A DNA stretch of 49,708 bases from Cellulomonas gelida. Its GTDB lineage: Bacteria; Actinomycetota; Actinomycetes; Actinomycetales; Cellulomonadaceae. The notes beneath the pieces were generated by a model. That model had not been told where the DNA came from. It worked only from the letters and a program-made list of their open reading frames with translations, and ran no database searches. The stretch covers positions 1 through 49,708 of the forward strand of contig NZ_BJLQ01000027.1 in assembly GCF_006538725.1 (NCBI RefSeq), read 5' to 3'. A program made the position numbers and the translations under genes. Shown piece by piece: positions 41,033 to 49,449 of the stretch; the first letter of the stretch is position 1; each line of letters starts with the position of its first letter.

Positions 41033-41875
41033 ATGTCCGGGTCCACCCCGCGGGAGATCCCCGTCCCGCGCGTCCCGACGAGCGTGCGGCTGCTGTGCGG
41101 CATCGGCGGGACGGGGCTCGTCGTGCTGGGATGCGTCGCGGTGTTCGTCTCCGAGAACAGCGCCGGCACGGCAGCGGTGATCGCCGCCGGGATCGCGCTC
41201 CTGCTCGTCGCGGTGCTCGCCGACCGCATCACGGCGGTCGAGGCCGGTGGCGTGAAGGTCGAGCTGGGCGAGGTGGCCGCGCGCAAGCTCGACGAGGCCG
41301 ACGAGGCGGAGGACCAGGGCGACCACGAGCGCGCGGCAGAGCTGCGCGACGAGGCGCGCGCGCTGATCACGGGCAACGCCGACGACATCGCGCGGTTCGC
41401 GCGGACGCGACGGTCGTCACCGGGCTGGCGGCGCTCGGCCGACCAGGAGCTGCAGGTGCGCGCGTGGGCCCAGGACGCGCAGGAGAAGAAGCCGACGAGG
41501 GAGGCCCTCGAGGCCCTCTACGCCGACGCTCGCGAGGAGTTCTCCGTCGGCGTCGAGGAGCGCCGGGTCATGGTGCTGGCGATGATGAGCGGCTACCCGC
41601 CCGCGGCCAGCCACGCGGTCGCGACCAGGGCGATCACCGAGCCCGTGAGCGCGTTCGAGCAGTACCACGGCCTCGTCGTCGCGCACGTGCTCGCGCTGCA
41701 CGACCCGGGCTCGGCCGCGACCCACGCGCTGCGCGAGGTGGTGGCCGAGGCCCTGGCGTCCGGCGGTCTCGGCCACGCCGGCACGGATCGCGTCGCCCTG
41801 GCCCGCCGCGTGCTCGAGCTCGTGCCGACGCGCCCGCACGCGACCGCTGACCCCGCGCGCACACCGCGCGGCTGA
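41033..41875 (+). CDS. Hypothetical membrane protein with two N-terminal helices and a cytoplasmic helical domain
   Basis: A 280-aa protein. Two close transmembrane helices (LLCGIGGTGLVVLGCVAVFV and AAVIAAGIALLLVAVLADRI, about residues 20-65) are followed by the amphipathic motif ITAVEAGGVKVELGEVAARKLDEADEA, which begins a charged coiled region, and then a helical cytoplasmic domain to the end. I do not recognise a family. This topology (helical hairpin plus cytosolic helical domain) is seen in several sensor or effector membrane proteins but is not diagnostic. ATG has aagggga about eight bases upstream. Converges on the 542-aa gene with a 12-bp gap. Confidence 0.75.
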   Translation: MSGSTPREIPVPRVPTSVRLLCGIGGTGLVVLGCVAVFVSENSAGTAAVIAAGIALLLVAVLADRITAVEAGGVKVELGEVAARKLDEADEAEDQGDHERAAELRDEARALITGNADDIARFARTRRSSPGWRRSADQELQVRAWAQDAQEKKPTREALEALYADAREEFSVGVEERRVMVLAMMSGYPPAASHAVATRAITEPVSAFEQYHGLVVAHVLALHDPGSAATHALREVVAEALASGGLGHAGTDRVALARRVLELVPTRPHATADPARTPRG

Positions 41876-41887
41876 TCCCGCACCGCG

Positions 41888-43516
41888 TCAGTCCTTCGGG
41901 AGCGCCGTGCCCTGCGGGTCGCGCGACCACCTCAGCACCTTGGTCGCGTCGGTCTCCAGCTCGTCCCACGTCACCCGGTGCTTGAACATGCTGCGGAACT
42001 CGAACGGCAGCAACGGCGCGGCGGGGTCCGACGCGTCCACGCCCACCTCGTTCATCCCCCCGAACAGCACCTGCTGGCTGACCTGCTCGTCACTGCCCAG
42101 ACCGGCGCGCACGTACTCGCCCAGGGACGCGCTGCCGACGGCCGGGTCGTCGCTCGTCAGGCTGTAGCCCTCGGTGAGGTCCACGCCGAGCTTCTCGCCC
42201 AGGTGATCGGAGAACGTGTCGAGGATCTCCTCGACGTTGGCGGAGAGATACCCCTGGGCGGCCGGGTCCAGCATCGAGAACGCCAGTGCGAGCGAGGCCC
42301 GGGGGAGCGCGACGACCTTGTTCTTCGGCTGCCCCTTGCCGAACGGCTCGCTGGCGGCCGCACGATCACGAAGACGCTCCCGCGGCTCTCGGCGGTCGTC
42401 GAGCTTCGTCTTCTTCTTCTTGAGCTTCTCGAGCCGGTCCGTCTCGTCAGGGGTCAGACCGGACGTCGCCTCCTTGCGCTCGAGCGCGCGGATCTTGGTT
42501 CGCAGGCTCTTCACGGGCTTGTCCGTCTTGGCGAGCACCCTCTCGGCGTCCTCGCGCTGCAGGCCGACCGTCCGGTCGATGAACACCCGCATCTGCATGT
42601 AGGTCAGCGCGAGCTGGCCGAGGACCTCCTGCTGGACGTCGGCGGTGAACGCGACCGCGGGAGGCGTCGTCACCAGGACGCGCGCCGCGACCTCGCGGGC
42701 GTCCGTCGACAGCTGGACCCCCCGGGTCGAGGCAGTGTCCTTGCGGCTGACGTTCGTGACCTTCGTCAGCATCGTGTGCCAGTCGCGGGGCCGGAAGCCG
42801 ACCGTGTAGTGGACGTACACCTTGCCGTCGTCGCCGGCGGGGTCCGGGCTCGGCGCGACGCGGAACGTCGAGGTGTCGCCGTGGACGCTGGCCTTGGCCT
42901 GGTACTCGTCCCCCGGGCCCGCCGCCACGCCGTGGGCGGTGACGTGCGGGACGACCGTCCCGAGCGCGCCATGACCCGCGTAGAGACGGTCGCGCAGCGT
43001 CTTCATCGCGGTCAGGCGGACCTGGAGCTGGGCGATCGCGTCGGCCTCCGAGCCGGCGAGCTGGTCGAAGTGCTTCATGACGAACTCGAGGTTCGAGTAC
43101 TGGATCCTCTTGTCCCGAGCGTTGACGAACGACGTCTTGTCGGACACCAGGGAGAAGTGCGGGTGGCTGAGCACCTTCGTGTCGCCCTCGGCGACCTTGG
43201 CTCCCGTGGGCGTCTGGATCTGCCTCTTCGTCTCCGCCTCGAGCCCCATGCTGCGCCGGATCGTCAGGGGACGGGGTGCGGTCGGCGGCGCGTCCGGCTC
43301 GTCACCCCCGTACCGGCGGAGCGCGCCCAGCGGGCGGATGGTGGGCTCGGCGTCGGGCCGCCGGGTGCCGGTCGCGCCATCGGGTACGTGGCCTGCGACG
43401 GCGAACGGCACGGGACTGGGAGCGAGGTGCGACGCGGCGGGTGCGCCGGGCGCGGCGGGACCACCCTGCTTGCGCTCAGGCGCCGCGTGCGGTGCCGCGT
43501 GCTGCTGCTCGGACAT
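41888..43516 (-). CDS. Hypothetical 542-aa protein with disordered N-terminus, effector-like
   Basis: Residues 1-85 are Pro/Ala/His-rich and presumably disordered (MSEQQHAAPHAAPERKQGG...). A compact region from about 90 contains MGLEAETKRQIQTPTGAK, FSLVSDKTSFV and YSNLEFVMKHFDQLAGSEADA. A basic, charged coiled coil lies near 310-365 (LRTKIRALERKEATSGLTPDE, KKKKTKLDDRREPRERLRDR). The C-terminal third is globular. There is no signal peptide or membrane helix. The GLEAE/LEFVM pairing faintly recalls amidoligase-like folds, and the layout resembles cargo proteins of contractile injection systems, but neither is secure. AT-richer codons are more frequent here than in neighbours. A stand-alone gene with no recognisable partner. 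Confidence 0.72.
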   Translation of the reverse strand: MSEQQHAAPHAAPERKQGGPAAPGAPAASHLAPSPVPFAVAGHVPDGATGTRRPDAEPTIRPLGALRRYGGDEPDAPPTAPRPLTIRRSMGLEAETKRQIQTPTGAKVAEGDTKVLSHPHFSLVSDKTSFVNARDKRIQYSNLEFVMKHFDQLAGSEADAIAQLQVRLTAMKTLRDRLYAGHGALGTVVPHVTAHGVAAGPGDEYQAKASVHGDTSTFRVAPSPDPAGDDGKVYVHYTVGFRPRDWHTMLTKVTNVSRKDTASTRGVQLSTDAREVAARVLVTTPPAVAFTADVQQEVLGQLALTYMQMRVFIDRTVGLQREDAERVLAKTDKPVKSLRTKIRALERKEATSGLTPDETDRLEKLKKKKTKLDDRREPRERLRDRAAASEPFGKGQPKNKVVALPRASLALAFSMLDPAAQGYLSANVEEILDTFSDHLGEKLGVDLTEGYSLTSDDPAVGSASLGEYVRAGLGSDEQVSQQVLFGGMNEVGVDASDPAAPLLPFEFRSMFKHRVTWDELETDATKVLRWSRDPQGTALPKD

Positions 43517-43618
43517 CTGCGCCCCCGGCCGAAGTCGTCCTCGCCAGGTTCTCGCCGCGGGGCCGGGCCGTCAACCGCCGCGGGTCGCACGGGTTCCTGA
43601 CGAGGCGCGCGGGCCGCG

Positions 43619-44518
43619 CTACGCGCGCCCGGCGGTGCCGGTCCTGCGTCGCCGGAGCGGGCCGGTGACGTCGGGGCGCCAGCCGAACCGACGCGTCGGC
43701 CGCGCGGTCGCGGCCGGCACGCGGTAGTACGGCAGGTGGAGCGTGGGGCGGAAGCCCAGGGTCGTCGCGAGCCGGTACGAGCCGACGTTGTCCTCGCGGC
43801 ACGACCACACGGGCGTCAGGTGCGAGACGAGCAGGTTGTCGATCATGGCCGCCGCGGCGGTCGTCGCGAGGCCGCGGCGCCGCCAGTCGGGCGCGGTCTC
43901 GATCCCGAGCTCGACCTGACGGCCCGCCCGGTACGACGCGAACGCCATCGCCGCGACCTGCGGCCCGTCGGCGAGCACCCACCCGCCGCCGTTGGCCAGG
44001 AACGTGTCGGCGTCGGGCCAGAACTCGCTCGGCACCACCGACCCGGGCCAGTCGAAGTCGGCGCGCACCGTGCGGCGCACCTGCCACGGCTCGACGGGCA
44101 GGTGCTCGTCGCGCCGCGCCCAGAACGCGCCGGCGTCGAACGCGAAGTTCACGCGCGTGTGCCGCACGACGCGCTCACCGCCCGCGAGCTGGTCGTGGTC
44201 CTCGAACGGGACGGCGTCGAGCGTGTCGTCCCAGTCGATCGCGTCCCAGCGCGGGTCGACCTGCAACCACTCGCCCTGCCCCTCGTCGGCGCGCTCGCGC
44301 AGGTACGCGACGACCAGGTCGAGGGCCTCGTCGACCGCGTCGCCCCAGACGAGCGACATGCCGTACGGGTGCACGGCGTGGAACGCGCGCGGGTCCTCGG
44401 CGCGGTCCGCCCACAGCTCACCGGCGACCGTCTCCTCGACCACCGCGCGGGCGAACGCGGTGTTCATGGGGACCTCGGCGAGGGTGCGTGCCGCGATCGC
44501 GCGCAGATCGGTGCTCAC
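43619..44518 (-). CDS. GNAT family N-acetyltransferase
   Basis: A 299-aa protein with a C-terminal GNAT domain. The acetyl-CoA motif A is VELGIETAPDWRRRGLATTAAAAMID (the RRRGLAT part is the pyrophosphate-binding loop), followed by PVWSCREDNVGSYRLATTLGF, a typical motif B. The N-terminal 150 residues form an additional domain (VDEALDLVVAYLRERADEG, WLQVDPRWDAIDWDDTL) as in bipartite GNAT proteins. Substrate unknown. GTG start at 44518 has ggag seven bases upstream. Downstream of the chemotaxis receptor gene on the same strand with about 95 bp between. Confidence 0.87.
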   Translation of the reverse strand: MSTDLRAIAARTLAEVPMNTAFARAVVEETVAGELWADRAEDPRAFHAVHPYGMSLVWGDAVDEALDLVVAYLRERADEGQGEWLQVDPRWDAIDWDDTLDAVPFEDHDQLAGGERVVRHTRVNFAFDAGAFWARRDEHLPVEPWQVRRTVRADFDWPGSVVPSEFWPDADTFLANGGGWVLADGPQVAAMAFASYRAGRQVELGIETAPDWRRRGLATTAAAAMIDNLLVSHLTPVWSCREDNVGSYRLATTLGFRPTLHLPYYRVPAATARPTRRFGWRPDVTGPLRRRRTGTAGRA

Positions 44519-44613
44519 GAGATCTCCAGGACGGGCCGGTCACCGTCGCGTGAGGCACCCGCCCGTTCGTCCCGCGTCGGACGACGAGGCCGGGCGCCAC
44601 CGGCGGCGGCGGA

Positions 44614-46257
44614 TCAGAAGGTGAACGTGGCCACCTGCTCACGCAGGCTGCGCGACAGGCTGGCGAGCTCGGCCACGTGGTCGGAGACAGATCCTACGGC
44701 GCGGGTGCTCGACAGCGCGGAGGCCGCGACGCCGGTGATGTTGGTCGCGATCTCGCCCGAGCCGGTCGCGGCCTCCGCGACGCCGCGCGACATCTCGTTC
44801 GTCGTGGCGGTCTGCTCTTCCACGGCCGAGGCGATCGTCAGCTGGTACTGGTTGATGTTCGCGATGATCGTGCCGATCTCGCCGATCGCCGTCACCGCAC
44901 CGGTGGTGTCCTGCTGGATCGCCTCGACCCGACGCGCGATGTCCTCGGTGGCCTTCGCGGTCTCGTTCGCGAGCTCCTTGACTTCACCCGCGACCACGGC
45001 GAAGCCCTTGCCGGCCTCCCCGGCCCGCGCGGCCTCGATCGTCGCGTTGAGCGCGAGCAGGTTGGTCTGCTGCGCGATCGTCGTGATGAGCTTGACGACG
45101 TTGCCGATCTCGGCCGACGAGGTCCCCAGCCGGGTCACGGTGTCGTTCGCGTGGGCCGCCATGTCGGTGGCCGTGGTCGCGACCTTCGCGGCGTCGGCGG
45201 CGTTCTGTGCGATCTCCCGGATCGAGCTGCCCATCTGCTCGGCGCCCGCCGCGACCGCTTGCACGTTGCGCGAGACCTGCTCGGCCGCCTCGGCCACGAC
45301 CCCCGCCTGCGCGGACGTCTCCTCGGACCCCGCGACGACCTGCGACGACGCGGCGGACAGCGACTCCGACGACGCCGCCACCGCGGCCGCCGCGTCCACC
45401 ACGCGCGACAGCGTGGCGCCCACGGCCTCCTGCGCGGTGGTGAGCGACGCGGCCATCTGTCCGAGCTCGTCGGAGGTCGTCACGCGTGCGCGGACGGTCA
45501 GGTCGCCGCGGGCGAGCGCGGTGACCGCGACCTGCAGGGCCTGGACCGCGCGCCGCAACGAGCTCGCCAGCGCCAGCCCGAGCGCGAGCAGCGCCGCGAC
45601 GCCGACCGCCAGGGTCACGAGCAGGAGCGTGATCTCCCGCGCGGCGTCCGCCTCGGCCTCGCGCGCCATGGCGTCGAGGTCGGCCGCGACCCCCTGCTCG
45701 ACGGCGTGCAGGTTGTCGAGCATCTGCCCCCCGACCGCGGCCACCTCCTCGCGCGCCGCCTGGAACGCCTCGCGGTCACCCGCGCGCGCGACGGCGACGA
45801 GCTTCTGCTGCACCGCGCCGCGGTAGGCGTCGAGCGTGGACTGGAACGCGGAGAACTCGTCCGGGAGTGCGGCGCCGTTCGTCGAGTACTCGCCCTTGAA
45901 CCGGGAGACGGCGCTGTCGAGGGCGACGCTCGCATCGGCGTAGGCGTCGACGCTCGCCTCGACGTCGTCGCCCACGTACGTCCCGATCACGGCGACCTCG
46001 TGGCGCACCGTCCACAGCGCGTCCTTGAGCTCCTGCAACGCGGCGGACACGGACGTCTGCGTGCGCGCCATCTCGGCGGTCGTCGCACGCAGCCGGCCCG
46101 TGCTGGCCGTCGCGAGCAGCCCGATCGTCAACGCCACGACGATCGCGACCGCGACGACACCCAGCACCTTGGTGCGCACGGCGATGCGGAACGAGAGCCG
46201 AGGCGCCGCGAACCGGGGCGCCGGGAGTCGGGGTAGGGAGAGTCGTGGCAGCGACAT
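44614..46257 (-). CDS. Methyl-accepting chemotaxis protein
   Basis: A 547-aa transmembrane chemoreceptor. TM1 covers about residues 30-50 ([18 protein letters not shown]), an all-helical extracellular sensor domain about 52-205, TM2 about 206-228 ([22 protein letters not shown]), then a HAMP domain ([21 protein letters not shown]) and a long signalling coiled coil. The CheA/CheW-contact hairpin is almost canonical: [31 protein letters not shown]. Glu/Gln methylation-type heptads flank it. It has no C-terminal CheR-docking pentapeptide and ends in ATFTF. Ligand unknown. It implies that the organism has a chemotaxis system; no other che or fla genes are in the window. Confidence 0.95.
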   Translation of the reverse strand: MSLPRLSLPRLPAPRFAAPRLSFRIAVRTKVLGVVAVAIVVALTIGLLATASTGRLRATTAEMARTQTSVSAALQELKDALWTVRHEVAVIGTYVGDDVEASVDAYADASVALDSAVSRFKGEYSTNGAALPDEFSAFQSTLDAYRGAVQQKLVAVARAGDREAFQAAREEVAAVGGQMLDNLHAVEQGVAADLDAMAREAEADAAREITLLLVTLAVGVAALLALGLALASSLRRAVQALQVAVTALARGDLTVRARVTTSDELGQMAASLTTAQEAVGATLSRVVDAAAAVAASSESLSAASSQVVAGSEETSAQAGVVAEAAEQVSRNVQAVAAGAEQMGSSIREIAQNAADAAKVATTATDMAAHANDTVTRLGTSSAEIGNVVKLITTIAQQTNLLALNATIEAARAGEAGKGFAVVAGEVKELANETAKATEDIARRVEAIQQDTTGAVTAIGEIGTIIANINQYQLTIASAVEEQTATTNEMSRGVAEAATGSGEIATNITGVAASALSSTRAVGSVSDHVAELASLSRSLREQVATFTF

Positions 46258-46603
46258 CGTGGGCTCCAGAGTCTGGTGCGGCAGCAGTGCCGCTGGTCGT
46301 CCCGATCGGCTGCGGGAGCGCCGCGCTGACCGATGTGAGCCCGCGACCTGCGCGTTTCATCCGGACGAGTGAGGTGCCCCGTCACCTGATGGGTGGTTCA
46401 CCGCTCTCGCGGAGCGCCCGCCTCGTCGTCCGAGGGCGTACGGGGGCGACGACGGGACCGACGCGCCGCCGCCCGTCACGGTCAGCGCGCGACCGTCACG
46501 GTCCGGAGGTAGTCCGACGACCGACGACCGTGGGGGCCGCGCGGACGCCCGCCCCCGCGGCCGCCCGTCCGCCCCTTCCTGCGGGCGCACGCCGGGCAAG
46601 CAG
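46258..46603. other. Gene-free region upstream of the chemotaxis receptor gene
   Basis: About 345 bp with no convincing gene. On the minus strand a ctggag ribosome-binding site lies just before the receptor ATG at 46257. Repeated gaccgtcacggtc-like elements are seen: cccgtcacggtcagc near 46477 and gaccgtcacggtccgg near 46491-46506, the latter a palindrome (gaccgt/acggtc). No promoter was identified with confidence. Confidence 0.5.
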
Positions 46604-46644
46604 AAGGGCCTCTGACCCGGGTCATACCCTGGTCAGAGGCCCTT
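46604..46644 (-). terminator. Terminator of the tRNA-Leu gene
   Basis: Perfect 14-bp inverted repeat: aagggcctctgacc (46604-46617) and ggtcagaggccctt (46631-46644), 13-nt loop, nine bases downstream of the tRNA 3' end on the minus strand, followed there by ttct. Confidence 0.85.
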
Positions 46645-46652
46645 GCTCTGTG

Positions 46653-46735
46653 TGCGCGAGGGGGGATTTGAACCCCCACGCCCTTTCGGACACTGGCACC
46701 TGAAGCCAGCGCGTCTGCCGTTCCGCCACTCGCGC
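46653..46735 (-). tRNA. tRNA-Leu (anticodon CAG)
   Basis: An 83-nt class II tRNA. The acceptor stem pairs GCGCGAG (5' end at 46735) with CTCGCGC, discriminator A at 46653. The anticodon arm is CTGGC-TTCAGGT-GCCAG, giving anticodon CAG (codon CUG). The long variable arm (tgtccgaaagggcg region) and the T arm GGGGG-TTCAAAT-CCCCC are standard. CCA is not encoded. CUG is by far the preferred Leu codon in this DNA, together with CUC. Confidence 0.96.
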
Positions 46736-46745
46736 GCGCTGGAGA

Positions 46746-46751
46746 AGGCTA
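46746..46751 (-). promoter_or_regulatory. -10 element of the tRNA-Leu promoter
   Basis: TAGCCT on the minus strand, preceded by TGC (extended -10), ten bases before the tRNA 5' end. TGGACA further upstream could be a poorly spaced -35 (20 bp). Confidence 0.5.
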
Positions 46752-46849
46752 GCACGATCGAGAGGCCCTCCTGTCCACCCGACGGGCCACCGACCCGCCC
46801 TCGGAACGGTCGCTGGTGCGCCGGACGCGTGGGCGGCGAGGATGGCGCC

Positions 46850-47632
46850 ATGACCGACGACGCGCCCGTGCTGGTGACCGGTGGAACAGGGATGCTCGGG
46901 CGTGAGGTGGTCGCCGAGCTCGTCCGACGAGGGCGCGCGGTGCGGGTGCTGAGCCGTCGCCCGGGGCCGTCGGTTCCGGGGGTCGAGCGGGTCGTCGGTG
47001 ACCTGACGACGGGGGAGGGTGTCGACGACGCGCTCGCGGGCGTCACGTGCGTGATCCACTGCGCGAGCGAGCCGGCCAAGCCCGCGCACGACGTGACCGC
47101 CGCCGCCCGGCTCCTGCTCGCGGCGCGCAGCACGGGCGGTGCCGCGCCGCACGTCGTGTACATCTCGATCGTCGGCGTCGACCGGATCCCGTACTCCTAC
47201 TACCGCGCCAAGCACCAGGTCGAGGAGCTGCTCGAGGCCGGCGACGTGCCGTGGACGGTCCTGCGCACGACGCAGTTCCACCCGTTCGTCGCGCTGCTGC
47301 TGGACCGCCTCACGCTCGGGCCGGTGACGGTCCTGCCCAGCGGCACGAGTCTGCAGCCGGTCGACGTGGGCGAGGTCGCCGCGAGGCTCGTCGACCTCGT
47401 CGAGGCCGGGCCGTCGGGCCGGGTCGAGGACATGGGCGGGCCGCAGGTGCTCACCGTCGACGAGGTCGTCGAGACGCTCGAGCGAGCGACCGGGCGCCGG
47501 CGGCGCACCGTGTACGTGCGGCTACCGGGCAAGGCGTTCGCCGCGTTCCGCGCCGGGCACCAGCTCACGCCCGGCCACGCCACGGGTCGTCGGACGTTCG
47601 CGGAGGCTGTCGCGCCCTCGTCGGACGGCTGA
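46850..47632 (+). CDS. NAD(P)-binding protein, NmrA/SDR-a type epimerase-like
   Basis: A 260-aa atypical short-chain dehydrogenase. The dinucleotide-binding loop VLVTGGTGMLGREVV is at residues 7-21 (TGGTGxxG). VRVLSRR supplies the Arg that favours NADP(H). VVGDLTTGEGVDDALAGV and VIHCASEP match the NmrA-like layout. The catalytic Tyr/Lys are probably in IPYSYYRAKHQVEELL. The C-terminal half (RTTQFHPFVALLLDRL..., LQPVDVGEVAARLVDLV) is typical of NmrA-like reductases. Substrate unknown. ATG start at 46850; the frame is open upstream into the tRNA region, which cannot be coding. Confidence 0.88.
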   Translation: MTDDAPVLVTGGTGMLGREVVAELVRRGRAVRVLSRRPGPSVPGVERVVGDLTTGEGVDDALAGVTCVIHCASEPAKPAHDVTAAARLLLAARSTGGAAPHVVYISIVGVDRIPYSYYRAKHQVEELLEAGDVPWTVLRTTQFHPFVALLLDRLTLGPVTVLPSGTSLQPVDVGEVAARLVDLVEAGPSGRVEDMGGPQVLTVDEVVETLERATGRRRRTVYVRLPGKAFAAFRAGHQLTPGHATGRRTFAEAVAPSSDG

Positions 47633-47642
47633 ACCCGTCCGG

Positions 47643-48191
47643 TCAGGCGACGTGACCCGTCCAGCGCGTCCCGTCCCAGAAGCCGTACCGGCCGTTCGCC
47701 AGCGGGTACCAGCCCGGCGGCACGGCCACGGGCGCGGGGTGGAGCACGCCGTGCGGCAGGCACGCCCACACGAGCGTCGCGACCCACCCGACGAGGGTCC
47801 AGCCGAGCAGCAGGTTGACCCAGAAGATGCCCCACCGCGCGGCCTTGCCGCGGGTCGCGGCGATCGCCCACGGAAGCAGGTAGAAGCTCGTGAAGACGGT
47901 GACGACCCACGCGACCACCACGACCGCGCTCGACGGCGGCACCTGGTCCGTGCGCGTGGCGAGCCAGGGCGGCGGCGGGCCGGTCGGCGCCGGCGGGTAG
48001 ACCGTGACGTCGTACGGCTGCACGGGCGCGACGTCGTCGTGCACGCCCCACGCGGAGCCCGGTGTGCCCGGAGGCGACACCGGCGGCGTGCCGTAGACGG
48101 GCGTGGGCGGGCCGGACGCGACCACCGGGACCCCGTACGGGCTCGTCGGCGGCACGTCGTACGGGCCGCGGTCGCTCTCGGTGCCCCCCAC
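47643..48191 (-). CDS. Superinfection-immunity-type membrane domain fused to DUF2510
   Basis: A 182-aa protein. The N-terminal half is Pro/Tyr-rich (PYDVPPTSPYGVPVV...). Two transmembrane helices form a superinfection-immunity (Imm_superinfect-like) domain: VVVVAWVVTVFTSFYLLPWA and IFWVNLLLGWTLVGWVATLVWA. The conserved FWVNLLLGWTLVGW is diagnostic of that family, named after phage T4 Imm, though most bacterial members have no proven antiphage role. A C-terminal DUF2510 motif follows: PPGWYPLANGRYGFWDGTRWTGHV. GTG start at 48191 has aaggga about seven bases upstream. It lies 14 bp downstream of map and is probably cotranscribed. Confidence 0.85.
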   Translation of the reverse strand: MGGTESDRGPYDVPPTSPYGVPVVASGPPTPVYGTPPVSPPGTPGSAWGVHDDVAPVQPYDVTVYPPAPTGPPPPWLATRTDQVPPSSAVVVVAWVVTVFTSFYLLPWAIAATRGKAARWGIFWVNLLLGWTLVGWVATLVWACLPHGVLHPAPVAVPPGWYPLANGRYGFWDGTRWTGHVA

Positions 48192-48205
48192 GGCGGTCCC
48201 TTCCG

Positions 48206-48967
48206 TCAGTCGCGTGCGGTCAGGACGAGCGGGCCGTCCTTGGTCAGCGCGACGGTGTGCTCGAAGTGCGCGGCGAGCGACCCGTCCGTCGAGCGGATCG
48301 TCCAGCCGTCGTCGTCGACGACGTACCCGTTGCCGCCCGACATGAACCACGGCTCGATCGCGATGACGAGCCCCTCCTGCAGCTTCAGGCCGCTGCGGCG
48401 GCGGCCGTCGTTCGGGACGTGCGGGTCCTCGTGCATCGTGCGGCCCACGCCGTGCCCGCCGAAGTCGGTGTTGATGCCGTACCCGGCCTGGTGGCCGACG
48501 TCCCCGATCGCCGCGGAGATGTCGCCCATGCGCCCGCCGACCTTCGCCGCCGCGATGCCCGCGTACAGCGCGCGCTCGGTGGTCTCGATGAGGCGCTGGG
48601 CCTCGGGCGTCGTCGTCCCGACCTGGAACGTGATCGCGGAGTCCGCGACCCACCCCTGCACCTGCGCCGCGAAGTCGATCGACAGCACGTCGCCGTCGGC
48701 CAGCACGTACGGCGACGGCAGGCCGTGCAGCGCAGCGTCGTTCACCGACGTGCACAGCACGCCCGGGTACGGGATCGCACCGAATGAGGGGTGGTAGCCG
48801 AGGTACACCGAGTGCGCGCCCGCGTCGGCGATCATCCGGTGCGCGTGGTCGTCGAGCGCCTGCAGCGTCATCCCGACCTTCGCGACGTCGCGCAAAGACG
48901 AGAGCACGCCGGCGACGAACTTCCCCGCGGGGCGCATCGCCGTCAGCTCGGACCTGGTCTTCAGCAT
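48206..48967 (-). CDS. map: Methionine aminopeptidase, type I
   Basis: A 253-aa cytoplasmic metalloprotease removing N-terminal Met. All five metal ligands are recognisable: the two Asp in LSIDFAAQVQGWVADSAITF, His in GGHGVGRTMHEDPHVPN, Glu in VIAIEPWF, and Glu in AHFEHTVAL. The substrate-binding His in GYHPSFG is present. The length fits a type Ia enzyme without zinc-finger extension. ATG at 48967 has ggtgagggc upstream. It is not beside adk/secY here, so it may be a second map copy elsewhere from the ribosomal-protein operon (inference). Confidence 0.95.
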   Translation of the reverse strand: MLKTRSELTAMRPAGKFVAGVLSSLRDVAKVGMTLQALDDHAHRMIADAGAHSVYLGYHPSFGAIPYPGVLCTSVNDAALHGLPSPYVLADGDVLSIDFAAQVQGWVADSAITFQVGTTTPEAQRLIETTERALYAGIAAAKVGGRMGDISAAIGDVGHQAGYGINTDFGGHGVGRTMHEDPHVPNDGRRRSGLKLQEGLVIAIEPWFMSGGNGYVVDDDGWTIRSTDGSLAAHFEHTVALTKDGPLVLTARD

Positions 48968-49092
48968 CACGCCCTCACCTTGCCACCTCGCGGCGGTCCG
49001 CCGTAGCCGCATCGCCCCTACTGTCGAACCGGCGTCCCGCGCCCCGTCACCTCGACGAGCGGGACGGTCCCGCACACCCTCGGGAGGACGAC

Positions 49093-49449
49093 ATGACCAC
49101 GGCGACCCACCTGGTGCTGCTGCGCGGCGACGAGCGTGCGTGGGAGGCGCGCACCGACGACGAGATCGCGGCCAACGACGCCGCGCACGTCCGTTTCAAC
49201 GCGCTCGCCGCCGAGCGCGGGCACACGATCATCCGCGGCGAGGAGCTGGGCCCGACCGCCGTGGGGAAGGTCGTGCGACGACGAGCCGGCACGACGACGA
49301 CCGTGACCGACGGCCCGTTCGGCGAGACGACCGAGATCGTCGGAGGCCTCTACCTCGTCGCCACGACGGACGTCGACGACCTGGCCACCCTCGTCGCCGA
49401 CACCCTCACCGAAGACGCCGAGATCCGCCCCCTCGTCCCCCACCCCTGA
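49093..49449 (+). CDS. YciI-like (DGPF-domain) family protein
   Basis: A 118-aa protein of the YCII-related/DGPF family with a dimeric ferredoxin-like fold. The name-giving segment VTDGPFGETTEIVGGLYLV is intact, and the N-terminal part HLVLLRGDERAWEARTDDEI resembles the usual YxLL.....W start. In actinobacteria such genes often sit beside ECF sigma factors, but none is visible here. Activity unknown. ATG at 49093 has gggagga at ideal distance. Diverges from map. Confidence 0.87.
   Translation: MTTATHLVLLRGDERAWEARTDDEIAANDAAHVRFNALAAERGHTIIRGEELGPTAVGKVVRRRAGTTTTVTDGPFGETTEIVGGLYLVATTDVDDLATLVADTLTEDAEIRPLVPHP

Noticed and set aside
46258..46603. Small genes upstream of the chemotaxis receptor
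   Set aside because: Short frames exist on both strands, but none has a start with ribosome-binding site and all have shadow-like Arg/Pro composition.
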